Source: Actinomycetes bacterium
Lineage (GTDB): Bacteria; Actinomycetota; Acidimicrobiia; Acidimicrobiales; RAAP-2
DNA: 8,155 bases
NCBI GenBank assembly: GCA_021807965.1
Contig: JAKBCI010000064.1
Span: 1-8,155 of the forward strand
Direction: 5' to 3'
The position numbers were made by a program, and so were the translations under genes. This document shows positions 1 to 7,468 of this stretch, piece after piece. Below the pieces are notes generated by a model. The model did no database searches. It had not been told where the DNA came from and saw nothing but the letters and a program-made list of their open reading frames with translations. How positions within the stretch are numbered: the stretch's first letter is position 1; each line of letters begins with the position of its first letter.

Positions 1-1713
1 ATTGGGGTTCAGCACGACGTGACGCTGCAACTGTTCAGGTGGCGCTACCTCGTCGGAGGCTTCTACGTCGCAGAGAAGTTCGGGCTCGACACCGCGGCGC
101 TCGGGCTCATCGTCGGTGTTCTGCTCGCGATGCGTCGTCGTTACCTCACCCGACCACCCCATCTCGGTCCGCGGACTTCAATACCCATCGTCTACACGGG
201 CTTACTCTTCGTTGCGGTGTCGGGGCTCGGGCTAGAGGCGACTCGTGAATTGGCGCTGCCCGCCCACTGGTACGGGTGGAGCTACGCGGGCCACGCGCTG
301 GCGGTCACGATTGCACCATTCGCCACGGCTCACCGCATCGGTCTCTACCAAGTGGCGTGGGCGGTCCATGTCGCATCGGCTTTTATCCTTCTCGGCGCGG
401 CCGGGGCGACGACCCTCGACCACGTATTGCTGGTGACATCCAATCTCACGTTGTCAGTGAACCGTGGTTCCGGCCTCGTCGCCAAGCCCTTTGACCTGCC
501 AGCGCTGCTCGAGGCGGAGAGCGACCTCGAGGGGCTCTCGGCTGGCATCGCGTTCGCCTCGCAACTGTCTTGGGATCGTCGTCTCATGGTCGACGCGTGT
601 TTGAACTGCGGGCGTTGCGAAGCAGTGTGTCCAGCGACCGCCGCCGGGCGGCCCCTGTCGCCGCGGCGGCTCGTGCAGGCTCTTCGCGATGACCTGCACG
701 AGGGGTCTGGTGTTGACGTCTTTTCGGGAGGTCGAATTGACGAGGACACAGTGTGGTCATGTCTCACCTGCAGCGCCTGCCGGGTGGAGTGTCCGGCGGG
801 AATCGACCAGCCGGGACTCATTCTGGACCTGCGCCGTCATCTCACCGAAGAGGGGCGTCTCGACGAGCCTAAGTCTCTCGTTCTGGCTGGCCTCGAGCGC
901 AATCAGAACCCGCTCGGGCTTCCTTCGTACCAGCGCCAACAGTGGCTGCGCGACCTCGGCGTCCCGACCATCGAGGAGAAGCCCGACGCTGAGTTTCTTT
1001 ACTGGATTGGCTGCATGGCCTCCTACGACGAGCGCGCGAAATCAATTGTCCGTTCGATGCTGGCCATCATGGACCGGGCGGGTGTTACCTACGCCCTACT
1101 CGCGAGCGAGCAATGTCACGGTGAGAGTCAGCGACGCCTTGGTGACGAGGCCGGGTTCCAAATGCGCACTATGGAGATCGCTGAGGGCCTGCGCGCGGCC
1201 AACGGCGCCACGATTCTCACCCACTGTCCTCACTGCGTCAACACCTTCGTCAATGACTATCGGGAATTCGGAATCGAGCTCAAGGTCCTACACCACAGCC
1301 AACTCGTGGCGACCTTGATGGCCGAGGGTCGACTCAACGTGGTGGCGAGCGACAGCGAAACGGTCGCTTACCACGACCCCTGCAACCTGGGCCGGGTGCT
1401 TGGGGAGTACGAAGCGCCCCGGGCAGTGGTGCGGGCGACCTCGTCGAACGTCGTCGAGTTCGATCGCTCCCGTGATCGCTCGTTCTGCTGCGGCGCCGGT
1501 GGCGCCAATTACTTCTTCAAGGCACCGGCCACTCAGAGCGTCTCGGGCCTACGCCTCGATCAGGCGCGCGAGGCCGGTGCGTCGACGGTTGCCACGGCCT
1601 GCCCCTTCTGTATGGGAATGCTGGAGGATGCGGCTCGGACCTCAGAATCGCAGGGCATGGTGCAGATCCGCGACGTGGCCGAGCTGGTGGCTGAGCGGCT
1701 GGCGCCCAACTAG
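1..1713 (+). CDS. HdrD-like (Fe-S)-binding oxidoreductase fused to NarI-like cytochrome b segment (5'-partial)
   Basis: The frame is open from base 1 with no stop, and the first visible residues are already inside a membrane domain, so the true start lies upstream; the GTG at 19 is probably internal. Numbering from that GTG, about four hydrophobic segments fall near residues 24-38, 55-73, 86-102 and 110-130. His117 and His135 lie 18 apart, like the two TM5 haem ligands of NarI (His187/His205), so a b-type cytochrome is plausible. A ferredoxin-type domain follows, with CX2CX2CX3CP at 194-204 and again at 248-258, a pair that normally holds two [4Fe-4S] clusters. Two CCG domains complete it: Cys332/366/403/406 and Cys455/490/491/528/531. 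The first has CH instead of CC at 366-367; the second is complete. Family members pass electrons between a soluble dehydrogenase or thiol/disulfide couple and the quinone pool. The physiological donor cannot be read here. It heads the visible operon. Confidence 0.88.
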   Translation: MGVQHDVTLQLFRWRYLVGGFYVAEKFGLDTAALGLIVGVLLAMRRRYLTRPPHLGPRTSIPIVYTGLLFVAVSGLGLEATRELALPAHWYGWSYAGHALAVTIAPFATAHRIGLYQVAWAVHVASAFILLGAAGATTLDHVLLVTSNLTLSVNRGSGLVAKPFDLPALLEAESDLEGLSAGIAFASQLSWDRRLMVDACLNCGRCEAVCPATAAGRPLSPRRLVQALRDDLHEGSGVDVFSGGRIDEDTVWSCLTCSACRVECPAGIDQPGLILDLRRHLTEEGRLDEPKSLVLAGLERNQNPLGLPSYQRQQWLRDLGVPTIEEKPDAEFLYWIGCMASYDERAKSIVRSMLAIMDRAGVTYALLASEQCHGESQRRLGDEAGFQMRTMEIAEGLRAANGATILTHCPHCVNTFVNDYREFGIELKVLHHSQLVATLMAEGRLNVVASDSETVAYHDPCNLGRVLGEYEAPRAVVRATSSNVVEFDRSRDRSFCCGAGGANYFFKAPATQSVSGLRLDQAREAGASTVATACPFCMGMLEDAARTSESQGMVQIRDVAELVAERLAPN

Positions 1714-1744
1714 GACTTGTACGGGCTAGTCAGGAGGACGCGTC

Positions 1745-3598
1745 ATGAGCGTTATCGATGACATCGCCGAGTTCCTCAGGGGCTTTCCGCCCTTCGCCGA
1801 ATTCGACCCGGTCGACGTCTTGCGACTCGCCCAGTCCGTTGACGTCGAGTTCTTTGCGCAGGGCGAGGTGATCTTCTCGCAAGGAGCCCAGCCAGTCGAG
1901 CACCTGCGTGTCGTTCGCACTGGCGTCGTCGAAGTCCTTGACCAGGGGCGCGTACTTGACGTCATGGGGCCGGGCGAGATCTTTGGCCATGCGTCGATGC
2001 TCTCTGGCCTGCCGACGGGTTTCACGGCGCGTGCCGCCGAGGATACGTTGGCCTATCGGATTCCAAGCGACGTTGCGGCAGACGTCTTCTCCGCTCCCCG
2101 GGGACTTCGTTTTGTAACGCGTCAACTTCTTGAGGACCGCCACCACTTGCGGACTGGGCCGCAACCCGGTGCCGTGCAGGATCGCCTCCGCCAGCCCGTG
2201 CGAGCGGCGTTGCGGGGCCACTTCGTTATGTGCGCGCCGACGACCACTCTGAAAGATGCGGCCGAACTTATGACGCGGTCGAGAGTTACTGCCCTCCTCA
2301 TTGACCTGGGGGAATCGCTGGGCATTGTGACCGACGCGGACCTGCGTGAGCGAGTGGTCGCGGTGGGCCGCTCGGTGGACGAACCAGTGGCGACCGTAAT
2401 GACCACGCCAGCAATTACTGTGCCAAGCGAGCGCCCGGGCAGCGAGGTCCTGATCGACATGTTCGACCGCGGCGTGCGACACTTCCCGGTGGTATCACCC
2501 CTCGGGGAGGTTCTCGGGATTGTTGAGGACCACGACCTCGTCGATTACGAGCAGCGGACCTCGTTCGCCCTGCGTCGAGCGGTGGCACTCGCGACCTCGA
2601 CGGCGGGACTGATAGAAATTGCCCCGCGGCTGCGAGCATCGATCGTCGAACTTCGTCGAGGCGGCGCGGCCGCATTGGATGTGATGTCGTTCTTCTCCGT
2701 GGTCGCCGACGCTCTCACGCGGCGCGCACTGGACCTAGCGGTCGACGAGTTGGGCGAACCGCCCGCCCGCTTCGCGTGGATAGCGCTCGGAAGCCAGGCG
2801 CGCCGCGAGGCCCTGCCGAGTTCGGACCTCGATAGCGCCATTGTCTGGCTCGACGGCCCATCTGATGATCAAAACGCGATCTCGGATTACCTCGCGCGCG
2901 TCTCTTCTATGGCGACCGAAACTCTGCGACGCTGTGGCTTCACGCCTGATCGCCATCGAGTGAGTGCCTCGGATCCGCTCTTCGTGCGCTCGCAGTCTCA
3001 GTGGCGCCGCGACGTTACCGACCTCCTCGACGATCCGACACAGGACCAGGCACTCATCATCGTCTCGATACTGACCGATAGTCGTCCCGTATGGGGGGTC
3101 GCGATGGAGGCACTCGTCGCGAAACTGATTCAAGGCGCGCAACGCCGGCCCGTCCTCCTGCGACTACTTGCGCAATTCGCGCTCGCGCACCGCCCGCCGT
3201 CGGGATTCTCGCGGGGTCACGTCCTCGAGACGAGCGGCGAGGTACGCGCCGGCCTCAACCTGAAAAGTGCCGTGGTGGTGCCCATCACCGACCTCGCCCG
3301 GTGGGCCGGCGTGGCGGCCGGCGCGACGAGTACTGGCACGCTCGCTCGGCTCGAGGCCGCGCGCGACGCAGCCGTCCTGAGTGGACCCGACGCCCAGACT
3401 CTGCGCGACGCCTTCGAACTCGCGTGCGAACTACGCCTCGATCATCAAGTCACCCAACTTGGGGCCGGGGTCGACCTCGACGACAGCGTAGACCTCGCTG
3501 AGATTAGCCCACTCACACGCAGTTATCTAAAGGAGTCCTTCCGAGCCGTCGCTTCGATCCAGCGTCGCTTGGAGAACCAACTCCCGTGGATCTCCTGA
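1745..3598 (+). CDS. cNMP-binding / tandem CBS / DUF294 putative nucleotidyltransferase
   Basis: The 617-residue protein has the typical length and order of this family. A cyclic-nucleotide-binding fold (about 12-115) is recognised by its PGEIFGHASMLSG stretch. Two CBS domains follow (about 155-208 and 215-270; GIVTDADL and GIVEDHDL end each). A GlnD-like nucleotidyltransferase core has GSQARRE at 349-355 and SDLD at 360-363, giving the G-S and D-x-D catalytic signature. The C-terminal DUF294_C helical domain covers about 470-610. No membrane segment is seen. The cNMP fold has TGFTARA where classical cAMP/cGMP binders have a phosphate-contacting Arg (R-[ST]-A), so the ligand is unlikely to be ordinary cAMP. 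By family analogy it may transfer a nucleotidyl group to a protein or small molecule under adenylate control through the CBS pair, but no reaction is established. The start is fixed by AGGAGG at 1732-1737, 7 nt before ATG. The gene starts 31 nt after the Fe-S gene and its stop nearly abuts the exonuclease start. Confidence 0.9.
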   Translation: MSVIDDIAEFLRGFPPFAEFDPVDVLRLAQSVDVEFFAQGEVIFSQGAQPVEHLRVVRTGVVEVLDQGRVLDVMGPGEIFGHASMLSGLPTGFTARAAEDTLAYRIPSDVAADVFSAPRGLRFVTRQLLEDRHHLRTGPQPGAVQDRLRQPVRAALRGHFVMCAPTTTLKDAAELMTRSRVTALLIDLGESLGIVTDADLRERVVAVGRSVDEPVATVMTTPAITVPSERPGSEVLIDMFDRGVRHFPVVSPLGEVLGIVEDHDLVDYEQRTSFALRRAVALATSTAGLIEIAPRLRASIVELRRGGAAALDVMSFFSVVADALTRRALDLAVDELGEPPARFAWIALGSQARREALPSSDLDSAIVWLDGPSDDQNAISDYLARVSSMATETLRRCGFTPDRHRVSASDPLFVRSQSQWRRDVTDLLDDPTQDQALIIVSILTDSRPVWGVAMEALVAKLIQGAQRRPVLLRLLAQFALAHRPPSGFSRGHVLETSGEVRAGLNLKSAVVVPITDLARWAGVAAGATSTGTLARLEAARDAAVLSGPDAQTLRDAFELACELRLDHQVTQLGAGVDLDDSVDLAEISPLTRSYLKESFRAVASIQRRLENQLPWIS

Positions 3599-3602
3599 CG
3601 TG

Positions 3603-4262
3603 ATGGGTCGGTGGCGCAATCAGTCGGCCGAGGTTCGCCGCTACCGCGAACATCCGACGGTTCCGGGATCGACACCTTGGCGCCAGGCCGCTTACTGCGT
3701 GGTTGACCTCGAGTTGACCGGGCTCGACCCTCGCCACGACTCAATCATTAGTTTCGGTGCCATCCCAGTTGAAGGCGGGCGAGTCGTCGTCGGCGATAGC
3801 CGGACCGGCTTGTGTGGCCCCAGTACACCGTTACGGCCCGAGTCTATTGTCATCCACGGTCTGCGTCGGGTCGACTTAGCCAATGCACCTGGGCCGAAGT
3901 CGGCTCTGGAGCCGCTGGTCGACGCGATGGCCGGTCGAATCCTCGTCGCACACAGTTCATGGGTCGAGAGCGCTTTTCTGCGGCGGGCGCTGCGACCTTT
4001 AGGCGTGCGCTTGCGTGGTCCGATCATCGACACCCTGCAACTCGGCGCCGTCTTCGGCGCTCGCGCGGGTCGGCCGCTCGGTGAGGACCTCGCGGAGTTG
4101 GCAACGAGTTTGGGGCTACCGGTCCATCGAGAGCACGACGCCCTCGGCGACGCCCTGACCACGGCGCAGGTCTTTATTGCGCTCGCGACCTTGCTCGATC
4201 GAAACACTCCTGAGACGGTCGCCACGCTCGCGGGTGTCGGGCGAAGACCGGGCAATCCGTGA
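3603..4262 (+). CDS. DEDDh-family 3'-5' exonuclease (DNA pol III epsilon-like)
   Basis: This 219-residue protein carries an RNase T/DnaQ-type fold from about residue 28 to 200. Exo I is VDLELTG (Asp35, Glu37), Exo III is HDALGD (His178, Asp183), and Exo II is AHSSWVESAFL. In Exo II a Glu (122) stands where DnaQ-type enzymes have Asp; such acidic replacement keeps a potential metal ligand. There is no polymerase or helicase part, so it is a stand-alone exonuclease acting on RNA or DNA ends, not a replication subunit. Family members next to DUF294 proteins are common, which suggests a joint function. Start choice is uncertain: GTG at 3600 and ATG at 3603 are adjacent and in frame, neither has a clear Shine-Dalgarno sequence, and the upstream gene's TGA ends at 3598. 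Translation is therefore probably coupled to the DUF294 gene. I use the ATG. Confidence 0.85.
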   Translation: MGRWRNQSAEVRRYREHPTVPGSTPWRQAAYCVVDLELTGLDPRHDSIISFGAIPVEGGRVVVGDSRTGLCGPSTPLRPESIVIHGLRRVDLANAPGPKSALEPLVDAMAGRILVAHSSWVESAFLRRALRPLGVRLRGPIIDTLQLGAVFGARAGRPLGEDLAELATSLGLPVHREHDALGDALTTAQVFIALATLLDRNTPETVATLAGVGRRPGNP

Positions 4263-4284
4263 CCGAGAGGAGGCCGTCATTAGT

Positions 4285-5052
4285 ATGAATCCGGTGAGCT
4301 CACCCGTCTCCAGTGCCGACCTCAGCGCGGTCATTCTTCCGCTGATCAGCACGGCGAGATCCGACGAGGTTGAACAACGGATACGCCAGGCGATCTCCCT
4401 GGGACTCCTGCGCGACGGCCAACAGTTGCCGTCTGAGGTTGCTCTCGCGGCCCAGATGGGCGTGTCCCCGATGACCTTGCGCGAAGCGCTGGCCAGCCTG
4501 CGTGAACAGGGCCTCGTCGAAACCCGCCGGGGACGAAACGGAGGGACCTTCATCCGGCGTCCCACGAGTCCGCTAGCGAATGGGCTCTGGAGCCGACTCC
4601 GACACATGAGTCCGACGTCGCTGCGCGATCTCGCTGACGAGCACCGTGCCGTGTGGGGGGCCGCTGCGCGGCTCGCGGCCGACCGGGCTGCGGAGGACAA
4701 CGTCACCCGTCTTTATTCGCTCGCCGACGTGTTGCTGACGGCGCCGAACGTGGGCGCGAGAATTCGCGCCGACTCACGCTTCCATGTCGACCTGGCCGCC
4801 GCCTCACACTCTGAGCGATTGATGCGTCGCGAGGTCGCCCTGCAGAGCGAAGCCGGGGACCTGCTGTGGGTCCCCTTCGAGCCCGACCTCGAGCCGGCAA
4901 CGATGGTCGCCCAACACCGAGCGATTGTCGACGCGATCGCCCGGGGCGACGGTGCGGAAGCTCGTCAGCGGGCCGAGGAGCACGTCAGCGAGGATTTTCG
5001 CCGACTGCTTGCGCTGCACCACGCGGCAGCCCACGTAAGGAGGAAGAGATGA
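4285..5052 (+). CDS. GntR family transcriptional regulator, FadR/FCD subfamily
   Basis: The 255-residue protein has an N-terminal winged helix (about 26-92): EQRIRQAISLGLL, LPSEVALAAQMGVS, MTLREALASLREQGLVETRRG and a GGTFI wing. A helical FCD effector domain covers about 110-245. All four expected FCD metal ligands are visible: Asp163 and His167 (DSRFH), His211 (HRAIVDAI) and His233 (EEHV). Such domains usually bind a divalent metal and a carboxylate-bearing metabolite, which releases the protein from DNA. The start is ATG 4285, with AGGAGG at 4268-4273, 11 nt upstream; that spacing is a little long. An upstream in-frame extension to 4177 would overlap the exonuclease gene deeply and looks non-conserved. 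The gene follows the exonuclease by 22 nt and overlaps the Cache gene by 4 nt. Likely targets are this operon and the facing permease gene, but I could not identify an operator. Confidence 0.9.
   Translation: MNPVSSPVSSADLSAVILPLISTARSDEVEQRIRQAISLGLLRDGQQLPSEVALAAQMGVSPMTLREALASLREQGLVETRRGRNGGTFIRRPTSPLANGLWSRLRHMSPTSLRDLADEHRAVWGAAARLAADRAAEDNVTRLYSLADVLLTAPNVGARIRADSRFHVDLAAASHSERLMRREVALQSEAGDLLWVPFEPDLEPATMVAQHRAIVDAIARGDGAEARQRAEEHVSEDFRRLLALHHAAAHVRRKR
5037..5043 (+). promoter_or_regulatory. Ribosome binding site for the Cache-domain gene
   Basis: AAGGAGG lies 5 nt before ATG 5049 and inside the last codons of the GntR gene. This near-consensus site settles the start: the same frame is open back to 4866, but those extra residues overlap the regulator and lack protein-like character. 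The ATG and the regulator's TGA overlap as ATGA, so the two genes are probably translationally coupled. Confidence 0.85.
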
Positions 5053-5780
5053 GTCGAGGCGACGACACCACGATCGACGAGCGATTGGCGACGGTGGCGG
5101 CGACGTTGACTGCCGAGCTCGAGGGCGTCTTCGCCAGCCTCAATGTCGTCGGGAGCGCCTTCCTTGCTCTCTGTCGTGACGCTGCCGACTGCCAGCGGGA
5201 TTTTGGCCCCGACGAACTGTCGGCCCTGCGCCCTCTGATCTTTGAGCAACTGCGCCAACGGCCGTTCATCGACGGCATCGGGGTCCTGGTCGCCGCGGAC
5301 CTTCTCGCCAACATGCCGCGCCACGTCGAGTGGTGGCGCCAGGATCGTGACAACGTCGTGCCACTCTGGCTAGACCTCGACCCCACGAGCGCCGATCTCT
5401 ATGACTACTTGACAATGGAGTGGTTCGTGCGTGCGCAGCGCGACCGAGTCCGCACGGTGTACGGGCCACGAGTAGACGCAGGCGGCGCCGAGCACTACGT
5501 CGTGACGATGGCGACCCCGGTGGTCGCCGACGAGTTTCTCGGCGTTGTTGGAGCCGATGTGAGCATGGCGCTCTTCGAGGAGGCTTTCGTTCCTCTGCTC
5601 TACGACCTCGACGAGGACGTGCTGGTGGCCAACGTCGAGCGTCGCGTTGTCATGTCTAACTCGTCTCGCGTCACCGTAGGGGATCGACTAGCCAGAGTAC
5701 CCGTGGCGGGCGATGGCACCTTCGCCAGAGTCATGGCCATCGGCGCCGACAGCGGCTGGTTGCTGGCCCAGATGGACTAG
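5049..5780 (+). CDS. Soluble Cache/PDC sensor-like domain protein
   Basis: The 243-residue product has no signal peptide and no membrane segment. Residues 1-60 are mainly helical, like the long N-terminal helix of extracytoplasmic dCache domains. Recognition points are YDYLTMEWF (118-126), where the membrane-distal pocket of dCache sensors normally has a [RxWY]-type motif, then VYGPRVDAGG (137-146), VVTMATPVV (151-159) and GVVGADVSM (165-173). This order (W-[YF], GP, D, VT..P, GVvGaD) is typical of Cache pockets that bind amino acids, amines or organic acids; the usual Arg two before the Trp is replaced by Met123. There is no kinase, HAMP, methyl-accepting or diguanylate-cyclase part. It therefore looks like a lone cytoplasmic ligand-binding module. 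The 4-nt overlap with the FCD regulator suggests they act together, for example as co-sensor or partner. That role is inference. Confidence 0.75.
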   Translation: MSRGDDTTIDERLATVAATLTAELEGVFASLNVVGSAFLALCRDAADCQRDFGPDELSALRPLIFEQLRQRPFIDGIGVLVAADLLANMPRHVEWWRQDRDNVVPLWLDLDPTSADLYDYLTMEWFVRAQRDRVRTVYGPRVDAGGAEHYVVTMATPVVADEFLGVVGADVSMALFEEAFVPLLYDLDEDVLVANVERRVVMSNSSRVTVGDRLARVPVAGDGTFARVMAIGADSGWLLAQMD

Positions 5781-5834
5781 GACCGGGTTGTTCGGGTTCG
5801 AAAGAACTCGTCGTCGGCGAAATGCACTTCCGGG

Positions 5835-5884
5835 CGAGGACGCCCCTCCGCGCCTGGTGGGGCGACGCGGGGGAGGCGTCCTCG
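5835..5884. terminator. Candidate bidirectional transcription terminator hairpin
   Basis: CGAGGACGCC at 5835-5844 pairs perfectly with GGCGTCCTCG at 5875-5884, and the inner part (CTCCGCG against CGCGGGGGAG) extends the stem with a bulge or mismatch. It sits between two convergent genes, 54 nt past the Cache stop and 35 nt past the permease stop codon. There is no long U tract on either side, as is common in high-GC genomes, so termination is likely from position and stem strength but not proven. Confidence 0.65.
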
Positions 5885-5936
5885 CTTTCGGTTACTCGCT
5901 TTCGGTTACTCGCTTTCGGTTACTCGCTTTCGTTCA
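5881..5936. repeat. 14-nt tandem repeat, three exact copies plus one diverged copy
   Basis: The unit CTCGCTTTCGGTTA occurs exactly at 5881-5894, 5895-5908 and 5909-5922. A fourth copy at 5923-5936 (CTCGCTTTCGTTCA) matches at 12 of 14 positions and encodes the last residues of the permease. The permease stop codon (TAA on the minus strand) is the end of the third exact unit. The first four bases of the array also form the foot of the adjacent hairpin. The array looks like duplication of the permease 3' end by strand slippage. Confidence 0.95.
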
Positions 5937-7464
5937 CCGTTGCTTCGTGGTGCAGGATGTCTGGCCGCGCGGTGAGAATCTCCTCGCGACGAACGAGTTC
6001 GTGTTCCATGGCGTCGGCGCGGGCGTCCTCACTGATCTGGGGGCGCGGCCGGAAGACGCCCATGTACAAAAGGCCAACGGCGAACACAATGCCGACCGAA
6101 ATTGGTACGAGCCACCGGTTGAAGAATCCGGGCCCGTTCGGCGGTGTCTTGATCGAGAGGATCACCATCGTGCTGACCCCATACACGAGGGCGACGATAT
6201 TGACCGGCAGCCCCCACCGGCCCAGTGTGAACGCACCGGCGGGCTTCCATCCTTTGGCGCGCCCGATGAGTGAGGCGACGACGACGCTCTGGAAGCCTAT
6301 GTAGATGCCAACGACTGAGAACGTGATGATGCGGGCGACCGTGGCCGACGGCAAGAAGCAGATCGCGGCAGGAATCACGGTTGCAACGGCCACGGCGCCC
6401 GGAGGCATGTGGAACCGAGGCGACACTCGCGAGAGCGTCTTGCGACCGATGATCATCCCGTCGCGGGCGTACGAGAAGACGAGTCGCGTGGCGGCTGCCT
6501 GAATAGCTAGGGTGCACGACACGAAAGCGGTGAGTACGAAGACCAGCGCGACCTTGGTACCGAAGCCACCGAGGGCCTCATTGAACACGGTGCCGATTGG
6601 ATTCGGGTCCTTGCCACTGATGACCGCGCCAAAGTTAGGAGTCGCGAGGATGAACGCGATGGTCACGAAGGCCGAGACGATTCCGCCCATCAGTAGTGTC
6701 ATGCGCATGGCGCGTGGCACCTTGCGCGATGGGTCCTTTACCTCCTCGGCGACGTCGCCGCACGCCTCAAATCCGTAAAAGATCCAGACGCTGAATAGTG
6801 CGGCGGCGAGGAACGCCCCGGTGTAGTTACCGCCACCGGCACCGTACGAGTGAAAGAGGGCCCCAAGACCGTGGAGGTGATCGTGGATCAGGAACCAGGC
6901 TCCGAAAACCACGGTCCCGACAATCTCCGCGATGAAGCCGGCATTGGCGACAACCGCGAGACGTCGCACTCCTGTGAGGTTGATGACGGCCCCGATCATG
7001 ATGATGACGATTGCCGTGACCACCGTCGACTTCGAGTCGTTGACATAGCCGAAGAGTTGCGCCGCGTAGGGGTTCGCGGAAAACGCGACCGACGCCACGG
7101 TAATTAGCAGTGCCCAGGTGTACATCCACCCCGCCAGCCATGCATAGCGCTCACCAACAAGACGTTTCGCCCATTGGTAAATTCCTCCAGCCAATGGATA
7201 CTGGGATGCCACCTCGCTGAAGGTAAGAACGACCAAGAACTGGCCGGCCAGCACAATAGGCATCGACCAGAACATCGCCGGCCCCCCGACGCCCAAGCCG
7301 TACGCGAACAGCGCGTAGACACCGACGAGCGGCGACAGGTACGTAAAGCCGATCGCGAAGTTTGACCAGAGTCCTAAGGCGCGCGTGAGCTGTTGCTTGT
7401 ACCCGAGCGACGCTAAGTGGGCGACGTCGCGTTCATGTTGCTCGGATGATTCCTCTGACTTCAT
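5920..7464 (-). CDS. APC-superfamily permease (amino acid/choline/polyamine transporter type)
   Basis: The 514-residue protein has a 30-residue charged N-terminal tail, about 12 hydrophobic segments between roughly residue 32 and 471, and a 43-residue acidic/basic cytoplasmic tail ending NESE. Recognition motifs are SLGYKQQLTRALGLWSNFAI (19-38), ASQYPLAGGIYQWAKRL (86-102) in the TM2-3 region, GFEACGDVAEEVKDPSR (231-247) and TRLVFSYARDGMI (326-338). These fit the ACT-like branch of APC permeases (GABA, choline and related amines or amino acids); the exact substrate cannot be read. The start is ATG 7464, behind a G-rich Shine-Dalgarno tract. A further in-frame ATG at 7533 overlaps the predicted -10 element, so it is unlikely to be used. 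The gene converges on the Cache/GntR operon and probably imports the compound that operon senses or oxidises (inference). Confidence 0.92.
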   Translation of the reverse strand: MKSEESSEQHERDVAHLASLGYKQQLTRALGLWSNFAIGFTYLSPLVGVYALFAYGLGVGGPAMFWSMPIVLAGQFLVVLTFSEVASQYPLAGGIYQWAKRLVGERYAWLAGWMYTWALLITVASVAFSANPYAAQLFGYVNDSKSTVVTAIVIIMIGAVINLTGVRRLAVVANAGFIAEIVGTVVFGAWFLIHDHLHGLGALFHSYGAGGGNYTGAFLAAALFSVWIFYGFEACGDVAEEVKDPSRKVPRAMRMTLLMGGIVSAFVTIAFILATPNFGAVISGKDPNPIGTVFNEALGGFGTKVALVFVLTAFVSCTLAIQAAATRLVFSYARDGMIIGRKTLSRVSPRFHMPPGAVAVATVIPAAICFLPSATVARIITFSVVGIYIGFQSVVVASLIGRAKGWKPAGAFTLGRWGLPVNIVALVYGVSTMVILSIKTPPNGPGFFNRWLVPISVGIVFAVGLLYMGVFRPRPQISEDARADAMEHELVRREEILTARPDILHHEATVNESE

Positions 7465-7468
7465 GTAT

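Noticed and set aside
1730..2482. 250-codon minus-strand frame opposite the DUF294 gene
   Set aside because: It is antisense to a gene with clear domains, has low-complexity Arg/Gly/Pro-rich composition and no ribosome site; long antisense frames are expected at this GC content.
3692..4255. 187-codon minus-strand frame opposite the exonuclease gene
   Set aside because: The plus-strand frame has intact exonuclease motifs, while this one has shadow-type composition (Ser/Arg/Pro) and no family resemblance.
4866..5048. Upstream extension of the Cache reading frame to 4866
   Set aside because: It overlaps the FCD domain of the regulator, has Arg/Gly-rich shadow composition, and a strong ribosome site points to ATG 5049.
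5790..5815. TPsiC-arm-like GGTTCGA as part of a tRNA
   Set aside because: The surrounding bases do not fold into the other arms, and the upstream portion would lie inside the Cache gene.
5713..6304. Plus-strand frames of 186 and 160 codons over the convergent intergenic and permease 3' end
   Set aside because: They run antisense through the permease and across the repeat array, with no ribosome site or recognisable domain.
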